A stretch of 64,000 nt of DNA, taken from contig NC_134851.1 in the NCBI RefSeq assembly GCF_965363235.1, positions 20,674,347 to 20,738,346 on the forward strand. The letters run 5' to 3'. The position numbers and the translations under genes were made by a program. The notes under the pieces are model-generated. The model ran no database searches and was not told the origin of the DNA. It worked only from the letters and a program-made list of their open reading frames with translations. Source of the stretch: Mytilus galloprovincialis (Eukaryota > Mollusca > Bivalvia > Mytilida > Mytilidae). Positions 35,166 to 46,965 of the stretch are shown piece by piece; the stretch's first letter is position 1, and each line of letters starts with the position of its first letter.

Positions 35166-36475
35166 ACAAACTGACAACGCCATGGCTACAAATGAAAAAG
35201 ACAAACAAACAACAGCACACACGACACAACATAGAAAACTAAAGATTAAACAACAAGAATCCCACTAAAAAACTGGGGGTGATCTCAGGTGCTCCGGAAG
35301 GGTAAGCAGATCCTGCTCCACATGCGGCACCCGTCGTGTTGCTTATGTGATAACAAATCCGGTAAATAGTCTAATTCGGTAGGTCACATTCATGAAAGGG
35401 AAGGGGATTGTAAGTACGACATAAGGAACATATCCGATATCATTTTTGAAATGGTTATTCCATAACGGTCAACCAACTCGTGATGGCGTCCGTAAAATTC
35501 ACGAAGGGATGATTTCAACTTCACCATTTGGAACTCTTGGTTTAATAGCTTCCTTGTGAGCAGCAAACCTCTATCAAGAAAATCATGATAGGAAATGCAA
35601 GCACGGGAATATCGTATCAATTGGGAGATATATACCCCGTATGCAGGTGCTGCTGGAATGTTGCTACTTAGAAGTGGAGAGTTCACAATTGGAAAGCTGA
35701 AATCATCTCTTTTGTCGTAAAGTTTTGTTTTCAATCGACCCTCATTGTCAATTTCTAGATGTAAGTCAAGATATGAGGCCGACTTAACTGTATCTGTAGT
35801 ATCCTTTATCTCTAGCTCGATAGGATAGATGCGTTCCACATAGTCACCAAATTTTGAATTATTTAGTGAAAGAACATCATCTATATAGCAAAAAGTAGAG
35901 TTAAAGGATATTGCTAACTTCTTATCTTTCTTCCTAAGAAGTTCCTGCATGAATTCAGCCTCATATTAATAAAGAAACAAGTCGGCAAGTAGAGGGACAA
36001 AGTTTGTTCCCATTGGAATGCCGACAGTCTGTTGAAAAACACGTCCTCCGAACTTAACAAATATGTTGTCAATAAAGAAATCAAGCATCTTGATAATATC
36101 AGTTTCAGATAATTTTTTGTTCGAATCAGAGTGATCCATTACAAAGTAGGATTTATCCTTTCCTAAGACAAGATACTTGTATCTACGTTGGCCATTCTTT
36201 TTTACGAAGCAAAGCAATACCAACTCTTTCAATTTGTCTTTTAGTTTGGAATGTGGAATACTAGTGTACAGAGTAGAAAAGTCAAATGTTTTAATACTGT
36301 TACAAGATGAAAGAGAGTTAGATTGTATGTACTCTAAAAGATCTTTGGAATTTTTAAGTATCCACATCTGATTCACGCCCCCTCTAGAATAGGCAGTTTC
36401 ACAATAACTTTGAAGCCCGTCTTTGATTGATGCTAAAAGGCATTTAAACGGGTATTTAGACCACTCTGAATTTGC
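35166..36475 (-). mobile_element. Penelope-like retroelement relic (RT part + 3' tail)
   Basis: From 36475 downward it encodes pieces of a reverse transcriptase: RGGVNQMWILKN, TFDFSTLYTSIPHSKL, GIPMGTN, LLADLFLY, YIDDVLSLNN, YLDLHLEI and YGVYISQLIRYSRA. The YIDD box is the catalytic pair. The order, and the segment after the RT, resemble Penelope-like RTs rather than LINEs or LTR elements. The 5' part is missing and the copy is broken into at least two frames. It ends in the 3' tail (35162-35350) found alone at several other sites. It is a fossil of moderate age. Confidence 0.75.
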
Positions 36476-37444
36476 TTATTTTTGCAAGACAAGTTTGGGT
36501 GACATCCCTACCACTATAAGCTATTGATATGTGAATTTTCTTAACTATGCTGTACATGTCTTCAAGACATACATAATATTTTTAAACCATCTTTGTTAAC
36601 ATTTTTTTTTCAAATCTCCACATTGAAGAACTTCATACCTTCATTTATCAACAAAATATTTACTTCATTTGGATTAAAAGAGTTGAGAAATTTTAAAAAC
36701 TTATTCAAAGTAATACCACTTTGTGATAGAATACATGTGTCTGATAAATTACCAAAGTAGGTAAAACTTTGTTTAGTTTTGCTTGGTTAGATTAACCTAT
36801 TCATAAACATGCAAGTACAAAACAAAGTATTATTACAAATATTTCCTGTTGTCTTTTTTACTATTATTTTGTGAATATAAATGTTATTTTGTAGGCAGCA
36901 AATTAATTATACAATACTTATTTGCTTTTTATATATCAATTTTTATGCAACAATAAGATGCTCTTGATCTGATATGCATGTAATATTTGCCACTGGATCA
37001 CATACCCTAACCCACTCAATTTCTTATACCTTACATATTTGTTTTTCTTCTGTAATGACAGCAATCAACCTAATGTTCAGTTTTTATATTTGATTTAAAA
37101 AAAATGATATAGTTGTTTTTTTTTCTACAGTAATTATACAGAAAAACTATAATAAACAGTAACTTTCTTTCAAACACAGTAGTGATAAGAACTTGTTTTG
37201 TCTTGTTTCTGTAGTCATTGACAAAATATTCAAAATGTTTATCATATTTTCCCTGGTTCCATATATTGCACTTTGATTTTACCTCAATTATTTGAAGCAA
37301 CTTTTGTGTGTATGTTTGCTCTTGATATCAGGACATTTGTGCCTGAGCTATTGTTTTATAGTATGTTAGTTGTTTTGTGCATAAAAACCGCTCACCGTTA
37401 CTGTTGTAGTCTTTTTACACAGAAATTCTTAATAAAAATTAATG
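36476..37444. other. Interior of the TIR element; no gene recognised
   Basis: AT-rich sequence between the Penelope-like relic and the right terminal repeat. The short frames (64-76 codons) have no domains. Confidence 0.4.
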
Positions 37445-37896
37445 CATGTATTTTACAAATTCCCTGAATTTAATCAGTGAATCTGTAAAAAAGATCTTAC
37501 TTATTTCAGGGATTTTTTAAAATCACTAGTCAAACTCAGGGATTTTATAAAATCACTAATCAGTTCAGTGATTTTACAAATTCCCTGAAACATATATATA
37601 TATATAATGAGGAGGCAAACTTAAAATATTGGTTAGTGTTAAACTACAATTTACCATTATGTATGCGATAAGCTATGAGAAAAGCATGGTTGATACAATC
37701 TATGCAAGACCGTTCAACGATATTACCGTGATTAGCCTGGTACTCAATATCGCTATAAAATTCACCGTTTAATAAGAAATAAAGAATCAATTAGACATAC
37801 GCCAACGGTCATTAAGTATATATATATAACCAGAACAGTTCCCCGGGGGGGGGACATTGAAAAACAAACCCTGTTCTAAACAAAAATATTATGATA

Positions 37897-38032
37897 TTAT
37901 TACGTAAGTAATTCTGTATTGGCCTTGTTATTGGTCCGAGGCTTGCTGTATTGGTCTGAGGCGAAGCCGAAGGCCAATACAGCTGACCGAGGACCAATAA
38001 CAAGGCCAATACAGAAATACACGTAATAGTAT
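37897..38032. repeat. Foldback palindrome, ~65-bp arms
   Basis: CTGTATTGGCCTTGTTATTG at the left pairs with CAATAACAAGGCCAATACAG at the right. The centre is TCTGAGGCGAAGCCGAAGGC. The related words CGGCCAATACAG and CTGTATTGGTCGAG recur as a second palindrome at 38615-38690. Confidence 0.75.
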
Positions 38033-38033
38033 C

Positions 38034-38751
38034 TTTATTAATTAACTACAGTGTTTCAATATTTTTTTAATTTTGTTTCAAAAAGAATAAATATTTTTAC
38101 CTTGAAGTGGAACTATCCAAATCTCAGTTTCTTTCTTTTTATTAGATCCAATACATGTATAATGATCTGTTGCTGTTTCCAGGTGTCTTCAGCATTTTCC
38201 CATCTGATGAATTTTTCTACCCTTTTCAGTCACTATAAAGTGTTACAACTTAAATTTAGATGCAACACATAAATAGTAATTGGAAGGGTACTGCCATTGC
38301 ATGTGTTATGCAGAAACTAATTTAAAATCGATGTGTACAATCGAGAAAATTATGAGGTCGTCAAGAAATGAACTTTGTGATAATCTACTCGTTCCCCAAA
38401 CCTGAAATAGTTCTATCGTCTGCGTTCAAATACATTTTAAATGAATGTGGCCGTCTTTCGCCTGAAATGTATGCCTTACTGATATTTTCAGCATGTTTAA
38501 GATAACTAAATGACAACTGCGTCAAACAACTGTTTACTTTCAGTTTGTGTTTATCGTGACTTTCGATGTAGAATCTAGAGACGTTCCGAAATCCTGCACT
38601 TGTGTCAAAACCTAGAATAACTCGGCCAATACAGAAAAAAAATCTGTATTGGTCGAGTTATTCTGTATTGGCCGGGTCTACACATTATATTGCATAGGCA
38701 GTTTTCATCATATAAAGTCCAATAACAGTGTAGTTAATTAATAATGAAAAA
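38034..38751. repeat. Second foldback set next to the first
   Basis: TTATTAATTAACTACAGTGT (38036 region) is matched inverted by AGTGTAGTTAATTAATAA (38730-38749), enclosing a small palindrome at 38615-38690 built from CTCGGCCAATACAGA and CTGTATTGGTCGAG. Together with 37897-38032 this may be one composite foldback element. Confidence 0.45.
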
Positions 38752-39671
38752 TACACCCGGTTCTATACAAGCTCAGAAAATGTTTACCCTGTTCTAGACT
38801 TTTTAAAATAGATGCAGTTCTACACCCGGGTTCTAGACTGTATATAAAAGAGTTAAATAAGCGATCCTGTTCCATACAAATATTTTTTTTGCGACACACT
38901 CATACCTCTATAAAATATAGGAAGTAATCCCCCGTGAACAGGAGATGGTTCGTGTTTTAAATACGATACTTTATTGCCTTACGTAAGTCAATGAACTTAA
39001 AAGATATTAAGTCAAAAATTTCATTTATATAACAGAACATAAACACGAGTCACTACCAAATATACACGATATAGGGATAAGTCTACTTCTGCGAATTGTT
39101 CCTGAAAGCTCGTGTCTTAAATTTCACTTAAACGAACATAGAACCTTGTCCAAGGGATAAAACAAATGACTGGTGATGTATTGAATAAGATATATCACAA
39201 AACATGTGGGTTCTTAATTAAAAAAAAAAGTATATTGATGATGTCAGTTTCCAGTAATGTTTAATTTGAATCTGAGTGGGATTGTTTTCGCGTAGTATAA
39301 TTGTGTCTCAACAATGAGGGAATTTTGCATCAACGCAGTTAGCTTTTCTTTGTGTTGTATTTGTTTGACAGGAAAAAAAGTGAAAGTTTTTATCGTGGTA
39401 TTGATTTGTCTTTGTATTTTTGTTTAACAATTATTGTTAGGTCAATCTTGGGTATATACTTTTGCGTGAGTCGGTTTTTATATATTCAGCTATTGTGTAA
39501 TTCTGCAGAGGCATTTTGTATTTTTGTGCGTTTCATTTTATCTTATGTACTTTGTCCATATAGTGTATATATGCCATTCTTCTTTTTAACAATTATTTGT
39601 TATTTATAGTGATTAAGATGATAACTCATTGTTAGCTACTGTACCCTTATTTTTGACATATAATGACTATA

Positions 39672-39853
39672 AAAAAGGGACGAAAGATACCAGAGGGACA
39701 GTCAAACTCATAAATCGAAAATAATCTGACAACGCCATGGCTAAAAATGAAAAGGACAAACAGACAAAAAAATGACACATGACACAACATAGAAAACTAA
39801 AGAATAAACAACACGAGCACCCCCAAAAATTTATGTTTGAATGATCCTGCATC
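39672..39853 (-). mobile_element. Penelope-like element tail fragment
   Basis: The complement reads GTCCCTCTGGTATCTTTCGT at its end and CATGGCGTTGTCAGATT inside, the same tail as elsewhere, truncated at its 5' side. Confidence 0.65.
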
Positions 39854-39871
39854 TGTAGAATGGAATGCTAT

Positions 39872-40771
39872 GACGTTACGCGCGATGTTCGTACCTCATT
39901 GGAAATTCGGTGTAGTTGGCAAGATGCAAGTCCAAAATTTATAATTTTGTGATATCATATTCATTGCTATTGTACGTATTTTTAAAAATAACGAATTTAA
40001 AAAAAAAAACGAAAAAAATAATTGCTGAAACTATGTTTTATGCTGCATGCGACAAGCTTCACTTTTAAAAAACGGCGATTTTACGGTTGTCCCGCGTAAC
40101 ATAATTCATTTATTGTAACCACTAAACTATGATTTTCGTCAAAACTATTTAATATTTTGAAAAACGTTTTTTTCCATTATTAAACAGAATGGTTCCTTCA
40201 GTCTTTTATGCACTTTTAATGACGTTATGATGACGTCATAGAAAAAAAACGCGTTCCATACTACAAGGGCAAATCTGTCCCACGGGGAAAAAATTGGGAT
40301 TCAAGATTTGAAAATCCAAAAACTTTTATCTAAAATGAAAAAAGTTTAGTATTTGTATTTACTACATCAATGTTAATTTGCTTAATTTTATGAATTTAAA
40401 GACCAATATCCTGAAAAATGATATATGGTAATTTATGAGCGATTTTTCAAAGGCTTACAAGGTTGTCGCACCGCCATTTTTTGACGTAAAAACGAACTCA
40501 ACTCAAATGTACGTCAATTGTTTGCTTATCAGTGCTCTTAAAATGGTAGAATTTTATGATGTTTTAAAATGTTATTTTTCTCAATTTTTCAAAAAACTTA
40601 AAAAAATCAATTTTCGATTAGTAGTTAAAAAGCACCGTCGATTTTGCGGAGTCTTACAAGAATGTCGCACTTGCTTAAAAACAACGTTTCAGTGGAATTT
40701 TTGGTTTGAACGTTACGAAATATTTTCGACGTTGTGTTACGCTTACATGTACGAACATCGCGCGTAACGTC
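39872..40771. mobile_element. 900-bp nonautonomous DNA transposon with CpG-rich TIRs
   Basis: GACGTTACGCGCGATGTTCG (39872) is repeated perfectly inverted, over 23 bp, at 40749-40771. TAT lies on both outer sides and may be a 3-bp target duplication. The interior is AT-rich. The 110-codon frame at 40435-40767 has no recognisable transposase motif and runs into the right TIR. Confidence 0.7.
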
Positions 40772-40802
40772 TATATGAATGTCATAAACGTGAGAGGTTT
40801 AA

Positions 40803-41272
40803 GGTCCGTGTATATCTGCGTCCAATCGTTTTTCGTTTTGAAATATCAAAAACAAAAAACAAAAAACGAAAGTGTTTTCATTTTTTGTTTTTGATTTCTT
40901 AAAAACCAAAATGAAAAACAAAAGTGTTTTCGTTTTTCATTTTTGATTTCACAAAACAAAAATCGAAAAACAAAAGTATTTTCATTCATTTTTGATTCTC
41001 AAAATATAAAATCGAAAAATGAAAGTGTTTTCATTTTTCATTTTTGATTTCACAAAAACAAAAAACGAAAAACGAAAGTGTATTCAATTTATCTTTCCCC
41101 ACACTGTTTAATTGTCATTCAAAAAATGACAATGTTGTCATTTGTCATTCATTTAAAGGTCGTTAAAGTATACATGCACAGCGGTTGTCAGATCAATACT
41201 ACTTTAATCGAAGATAATGTCGACGGATGCAAAAGTCTTTATCAATCTAAACAATAAGGGTGCGTGATCTTT
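40803..41272 (+). mobile_element. Minisatellite-bearing element, copy 1
   Basis: GGTCCGTGTATATCTGCGTC is followed by an array of about 50-60-bp units made of AAAAACGAAAAACGAAAG and its complement. A unique right part follows (TTGTCATTCAAAAAATGACA, ATCAATACTACTTTAATCG, GTCGACGGATGCAAAAG, GGTGCGTGA). An inverted copy lies at 53964-54487. Unique ends around a central array recall the nonautonomous pearl/HINE-type elements of bivalves; membership is inference. Confidence 0.65.
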
Positions 41273-42477
41273 ACCTTTAAGTTTGGAGAGGATAATCTAA
41301 GATGATAATACTGAAGCGTAACTAGCCTCTTTTACAAATAAAGCAAACTATATATTGTTGGCGAGGGAAGGGCTCAAGGACCCCAGAAGAACTAGAAAAA
41401 TATGATACAAAATCTTTCAGACCCTTTCTTAATCTAAAGCGCAAGTTTTAATTTATCTATTTTATTATATTCTGGTCTGGGAGCAAAATATATAGATACA
41501 GTGTAAGACTTTTAGTATTTACATGTATGAACAATATCAAAAGACATATGTAGGATGATGAAAGAAATAATGTAATCCACAAAGTCAAGTGTGTGGCTAT
41601 GGTTAGTTTAAACATATTTATTAATAGTGGATTGGAAATTTTCTCCTCGGAACGGGGATCGAACCAGGAACTTATGTTTTTGTATAGTCCGATGCACTAA
41701 CCTATGTTACTTTTGTATAATGAGGATCAATGGTCTAGTTCCTCGTTGAAGACCCTCCAGCTCCTTTCAAGATGAAGAACAAAAATAAAAGCCCTGTTCA
41801 TTAATAATTTGTATTTTTTCTATATATTGTGTGCGATTTTGTCCCGTGTACATTTACTCCACATCTCTTTATTTTCTATTTCGGACCTGGACACGACTCA
41901 AAGCTAGTTTAGCCCTCCAATGTAAAAGGTCATATGTTTTTTTTTTAAATTATTTGATGCCGTGGGATTGGGATTTTTAGCTTTAATGTAAACCATGTCC
42001 GGTTTTTAACTTGTATTTACGGCAAAGATAGCCAGTTTTGTGTTCTGTAATATATTGTAACAGTTTAATTTTACATGTCCGGTCGCATCGTAACTTCTCA
42101 AAAAATCTTCCGAACAATATCTGGACATCGGTGTCGTGGGCATGTACAATTGGTAAACCACACATGAACGTTCTTTAGTCTTCGTAGATTTATTCCAACT
42201 TGAAGTCTTTTTGAGTCTACGACAAGCAGAACATGATATTTTATACCATTAAATATTGAAGCCATATTCATGAAGATCGATTACTTGATTGGTGTTCCGT
42301 TAACGTAGCCGCAGAACAAAAACGCGAGAGCTACTTTTGAATATTTTCTACAATTTTAAGTAGTTTTCAACTCACAAACACAATAGTATTTTCAACATTT
42401 ATTAAAATATTTTTTTTTTTACACATTTTGACTTTTATGTTGTATCAATTTGACTTGAATTTTGAATCCCGCCACAA
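41273..42477. other. No gene recognised apart from a tRNA-like repeat
   Basis: AT-rich. It holds the tRNA-like unit at 41636-41712; no exon was seen. Confidence 0.4.
41636..41712 (-). repeat. tRNA-derived SINE head or tRNA pseudogene
   Basis: On the minus strand, ATAGGTTAGTGCATCGGACT (A-box and D-arm-like) is followed by CCTGGTTCGATCCCCG (B-box). The anticodon stem is degenerate and no acceptor stem pairs. Confidence 0.5.
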
Positions 42478-42766
42478 TGTATGTGCCTGTCCCAAGTCAG
42501 GAGCTTGTAATTCAGTGGTTGTCGTTTGTTTATGTGTTACATTTTTGTTTTTCGTTCAATTTTTGTGCATAAATTAGACCGTTAGTTTTCTTGTTTGAAT
42601 TGTTTTACATTGTCATTTCGGGGCCTTTTATATCTGACTATGCGGTCTGGGCTTTGCTCATTGTTGAAGGCCGTATGATGACCTATAGTTGATAATTTCT
42701 GTGTTATTTTGGTCTCTTGTGGAGAGTTGTCTCATTGACAATCATACCACATCTTCTTTTTTATAT
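42478..42766 (-). repeat. Dispersed repeat family A copy
   Basis: It runs from TGCCTGTCCCAAGTCAGGAG through GACCGTTAGTTTTC, TTCGGGGCCTTTTATA and CATTGTTGAAGGCCGTA to GAGTTGTCTCATTGACAATC. It is the best-preserved copy in the window. Confidence 0.75.
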
Positions 42767-43127
42767 TTATATGAGTATATTAAATAAACATGTATATACC
42801 AAGCTAAGTCAGTTTATATCTTGTTTTTCGTCTGACTATACAAAAGGCGAGGAGAGCTACTTTGATAGATCATGTTGACTGATAAGCTGTCTATATAAAG
42901 TAATGGGACAATGCATGGCATGAAGACATCACCAAATCACCGTATGCAATACTCAAAAAGACATCCATAGCTTACCATATAGTCATCAACTACCCACCGT
43001 GAGCTTTGGTTGGCTCTTAACTCAAATCCAAGAGCACAGCAAAATGTCAAAATATTCTATTCAAACTGGGTGACTTGGGAGAAAAACATTGAAATACACA
43101 CACCCCTCAACTTTTAATAAGGAAATT

Positions 43128-43330
43128 TGGTATTAATGCAAATGAGTCAACTATCCCACAAAGTTCAAATGTAGTGGATGTAAGCAATTATATATAGGAA
43201 ACCACATAATCTTCAACAATGAGAAAAAACATACGGTATTGTCGGCTACAATAGTCCATAAATTGAAAAATATGAAACAGTTCAATTGAGAAAAATAACA
43301 GCCTATTTTAAAACAACATGAATTACGAAA
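43128..43330 (+). repeat. Dispersed repeat family A, diverged copy
   Basis: It carries AATGAGTCAACTATCCCACA, CTTCAACAATGAGAAAAAAC and GTCGGCTACAATAGTCC in the order of family A. Confidence 0.5.
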
Positions 43331-44120
43331 AACACTGAACTACATGCTCCTGAGTTGGAGCAAGCACATGCAATATATTGTGGCGTTTAACATGCTTGTA
43401 AACAGCCGGGACAGTTTTGTTACAGCACAGCATAAGAACAAACTATACAAATCAGTGGAAAAGGGCTTAACGTATGAGATCGATACAAAACAGAAGAAAA
43501 AAAAAGGTCTAACAAAATCACATACCGAATGTGGCAGGGTATCTTTACCTCGTTTTCAAACAATCAAAGTACTGAAGTACTGAACATCGAATGACTGCAA
43601 GTTCTTTTGGATTGTCACAAGCACTTGTCTCAGAAAAAAATCACATCTCTATACTTGAAAGTGAAGTTAATGTACAGATATATTTTTTTTGAAACTCAGT
43701 ACACATATTCTATATCATATGATCTTTTTAATTTTAATGCCAAATATAGAGTTCTGACCCTCAATTCCACGATCCACTAGACATGGAAAATGATAGTGCG
43801 AGTGGGGCATTTATGTGGTATGGACACATTCTTATTCAGATCCTTTATTAAAGAAGTCAGTAAATGTACTGCAGATAATACTACATGTGTAAATTAGACG
43901 AACTAATCTAATGAAAAGGTATATCTCTGATTTAGTTATACTTATGTGTATGAGAAAATTAATATATATATTAATTTTAATAAGATTGTTGAACGAACGC
44001 GTTCAATCTTAGGATTTCATTCTTGTCAATTTTTCCGAGCAGAGCGAGTCCAAAACAATTAAATAGACGTCTTTCAAGCCAGAGTTAATATGTCTGCTAT
44101 ACACACATATGCTTTTATTT
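43331..44120. other. No gene recognised
   Basis: It contains one small perfect-looking hairpin around 43986-44016 (AAGATTGTTGAACG / CGTTCAATCTT) and otherwise nothing supportable. Confidence 0.4.
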
Positions 44121-44475
44121 AAGAATTGAATGCTTCTTTTTGTAAATTCATTGGGGTGTAAAAGCGTTGACCGAAGTTCATTTTGTATGAAGCGCTTCAT
44201 TCTAAAAATGTGCGCACGGTCAACGCTTTTACAACCCTATGAAGTTACAAAAAGAAGCATTCAATACTTATAATTACATTTTTTAGCTATGATAATGAAA
44301 AAACGAATTTTATAATTTTTTTATTTTATTCACCTGTGCACTTTATTGTGGGACAACGTGTTATCATGAACGAAAAGTTTTATTGAGTGATGCAATTGCT
44401 TACGGCATAACACGTGATGTGCAGTTAGCCAATCAGGATAAAGTATTATAATGAAACATGCATCTAATGTAATGA
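44121..44475. repeat. Palindrome-headed repeat, copy 1
   Basis: GAATTGAATGCTTCTTTTTG and its inverse, with GCGTTGACCG / CGGTCAACGC further in, form a roughly 145-bp palindrome. An extension follows (CACTTTATTGTGGGAC, GTGATGTGCAGTTAGCCAAT). A second direct copy lies at 46966-47290. Confidence 0.65.
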
Positions 44476-44605
44476 TTATATTAATCAAAAATACAGTCCT
44501 AGATAATAAAAAATCATGAAATATTTGGTCTAGTAATAAAAAAATCACACAAAAAAAATAACAGTAGTTGTCGTTTGTTGATCTCGTTCTCGCTTCTCGT
44601 TTTTT

Positions 44606-45346
44606 AGCTCACCTGGCCCGAAGTGTCAAGTGAGCTTTTCTCATATCTTGGCGTCCGTCGTCCGTCGTCGTCCGTCGTCGTAACTTTTACAAAAATCTTC
44701 TTCTCTGAAACTACTGAGCCAAATGCAACCAAACTTAGCCACCATCATCATTGAGGTATCTAGTATAACAAATGTGCCCGGTGACCTGGCCAACTAACCA
44801 AGATGGTCGCCATGGACAAAAATAGAACATAGGAGTAAAATGAAGATTTTTGCTTATATCTCAGAAACCAAAGCATTAAGAGCAAATCTGACATGGGGTA
44901 AAATTGTTTATTAGGTCATTATCTGTCTGCCCTGAAATTTTCAGATGAATCAGACAACCTGTTGTTATGTTGCTGCCCCTGAATAGGTAATTTTAAGAAC
45001 ATTTTGCAGCTTTTGGTTATTTTCTTGAATATTATTATAGATAGAGATAAACTGTAAACAACAATAATGTACAACAAAGTAAGACCTACAAATAAGTCAA
45101 CATGACCAAAATGGTCAATTGACCCCTTAAGGATTTATTGCCCTTTATAGTCAAGTTTTAATAATTTTCATAAATTTGTACATTTTTACAAAATATTTTC
45201 CACTGAAACTACTAAGCTAAGTTCATTATAGATAGAGATAATTGTAAGCATCAAAAATGTTTAGTAAAGTAAGACCTACGAACACATCACCATCACCAAA
45301 ACACATAGACCAAGTTGAGCGACACAGGCTCATTAGAGCCTCTAGT
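44606..45346 (+). repeat. AGCTCACCTGG...CTCTAG dispersed bivalve repeat
   Basis: It opens with a hairpin-forming AGCTCACCTGGCC and CAAGTGAGCT, then (CGTCCGTCGT)n. Conserved phrases follow (CAACCAAACTTAGCCACCAT, ATCTGACATGGGGTAAAATT, CATGACCAAAATGGTCAATT). It ends CAGGCTCATTAGAGCCTCTA. I know this as a very abundant repeat in mussels and other bivalves. It is noncoding and of unknown class. Confidence 0.75.
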
Positions 45347-45361
45347 TATATATAGAGTTTA

Positions 45362-45545
45362 GACCTTTGGTTTTCCTGTTTGAATGGTTTTACACTAGTC
45401 ATTTTGGGGGATCCTTATAACTTGCTATTCGGTGTGAGCCAAGGATTCGTGTTAAAGAGGGTACTTTAACCTATAATAGTTTCCTTCTTCACACTGTGAC
45501 TTGGATGGAGAGTTGTCTCATTGGCACTCATACCACATCTTCTTA
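45362..45545 (-). repeat. Dispersed repeat family A, partial copy
   Basis: It carries GACCTTTGGTTTTCCTGTTT and GGAGAGTTGTCTCATTGGCA, then CATACCACATCTTC. Confidence 0.55.
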
Positions 45546-45554
45546 TATCTATAT

Positions 45555-46062
45555 ATCCTTTCGATATGTTTAATTGGGGTCTGGAGCTGGCATGTCAGTT
45601 ACTGCTAGTAGTTCTTTGTTAATTTATGAATCATATTCATTTTGTGTAGTTTCTTTTGTTTACTATTTTGTCATCGGACTCGGATTTCTTTTAAACTGAG
45701 TTTCTCTGTGCACATTGTTGTGTGTTTGTTTATTGTACATGAGCTAGATATAGTTGTATATCGGGAGGGTTGAGATCTAACAAAGCATGTTTAGCCCCGC
45801 CGTATTTTTGCGCCTGTCCCAAGACAGTAGACTCTGATCTTTGTTAGTTTTTTTATGTTTTTTTTTTTTTTTATCTAAGTTAAGTGTGACGTCCATTTTT
45901 ACATTACTAGTATATATTTTTATTTAGAGACCAGCTGAAGCCCGCCTCTGGTTGCAGGATTTTCTCGTTGTGTTGAAGACTCATTGGTGGCCTTCGGCTG
46001 TGCTCTTTGGTTAGGCTAACTGTTGTTTCTTTGACACATTTTTATTTCCATTCTCAATTTTA
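45555..46062 (-). repeat. Dispersed repeat family B, long copy
   Basis: It contains GTCTGGAGCTGGCATGTCAG, CGGGAGGGTTGAGATCTAAC, GCGCCTGTCCCAAGACAG and GTGGCCTTCGGCTGTGCTCT, the reverse of 60392-60870. Confidence 0.7.
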
Positions 46063-46073
46063 TTGATTGATCA

Positions 46074-46120
<47 letters not shown>

Positions 46121-46135
46121 CATTGATTCATTGAA
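46063..46135. repeat. (ATTG)n microsatellite
   Basis: About fifteen near-perfect tetranucleotide units, decaying at the right edge. Confidence 0.9.
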
Positions 46136-46510
46136 CTACAAGCAAAAGTCATGATCATTTGAGAATCCTTTATTTGTATTGTAGTGTTGACTTCACCAAT
46201 GAAACTCGACTTTAATTTTTGTCTTAATATTAAATTTCTTTGTAAACTCTAAAATTACCGTCTGATTATAATAAGACACGCAAGGATAAAAAAAAATATT
46301 TGGCCTTCAATGTCGCAACCTTTTTTAATGTGAGTAACTTTATTGTTCACTTAGATTTCGATTTTGATATTGTTTTTGCAAGTTTCCATAATAGATTTCT
46401 GGTAATTTCGCTGCATAAAACCCTTTGGGAAAGCACATTGACTTAATTTTCCAAACGTTTATTGGAACCCTATGATTTGGCAAGGTGTTGCAACCTGTAA
46501 TGTAAAGAAG

Positions 46511-46763
46511 TTACAGCCGATTGCATTGAGTGTGTAGGCAAAGGTAGCATATCCTTGGTTAGTTTGATGTATTATTAGGTTAGGTAAACTACCCTCCTTT
46601 AAGAGTAGACTAGTTCGACAGATAACCAATCAATCTGTCTGTAGGACTAGGCTCCTTCTACAGGAGGGTGGTATACCTTACCTAGTCACTTCATAGTTCA
46701 GCTAACAAACAAGCGATCCAAAGATATTACCTTTGTCTACACACTCAATGTAATCGGCTGTAA
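46511..46763. mobile_element. 253-bp foldback element
   Basis: TTACAGCCGATTGCATTGAG is matched inverted by TTACAGCCGATTACATTGAG at the right. The pairing continues through TGTGTAG and CAAAGGTA, with a second inner pair TACCCTCCTTTA / CAGGAGGGTGGTA. It is noncoding. Confidence 0.75.
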
Positions 46764-46965
46764 TGAAAATGCGAAGTTTGTGAGACCAGGCTCAAGCAGC
46801 CAGTCGGTAGCAGTCAGTTTTCAAATATATAAACACAAATATTGCATAAGACTCAAACGTACTTCAAATGTTTTTATTAATAACCACTATATCATCAGTT
46901 TTTAAAATATAATTAAGCAGTCAAAGACACTATTCAATGAATTCGAAAATTTCATTTCTGGTTCA

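Larger units (their letters stand above)
35076..37600. mobile_element. ~2.5-kb TIR element carrying a nested Penelope-like relic
   Basis: The left end, ATATATGTTACAGGG then AATTTGTAAAATCA, is matched inverted by the right end, with GTTTCAGGGAATTTGTAAAA as its complement. Shorter direct and inverted copies of AATTTGTAAAATCA and GATTTTATAAAATCACT lie just inside both ends (35087-35165 and 37445-37589). No transposase is visible. The Penelope-like segment 35166-36475 interrupts it near the left end. Confidence 0.6.

Noticed and set aside
40435-40767. 110-codon frame as a possible transposase of the TIR element
   Set aside because: No DDE/D or DNA-binding motif is visible and the frame runs into the terminal repeat.
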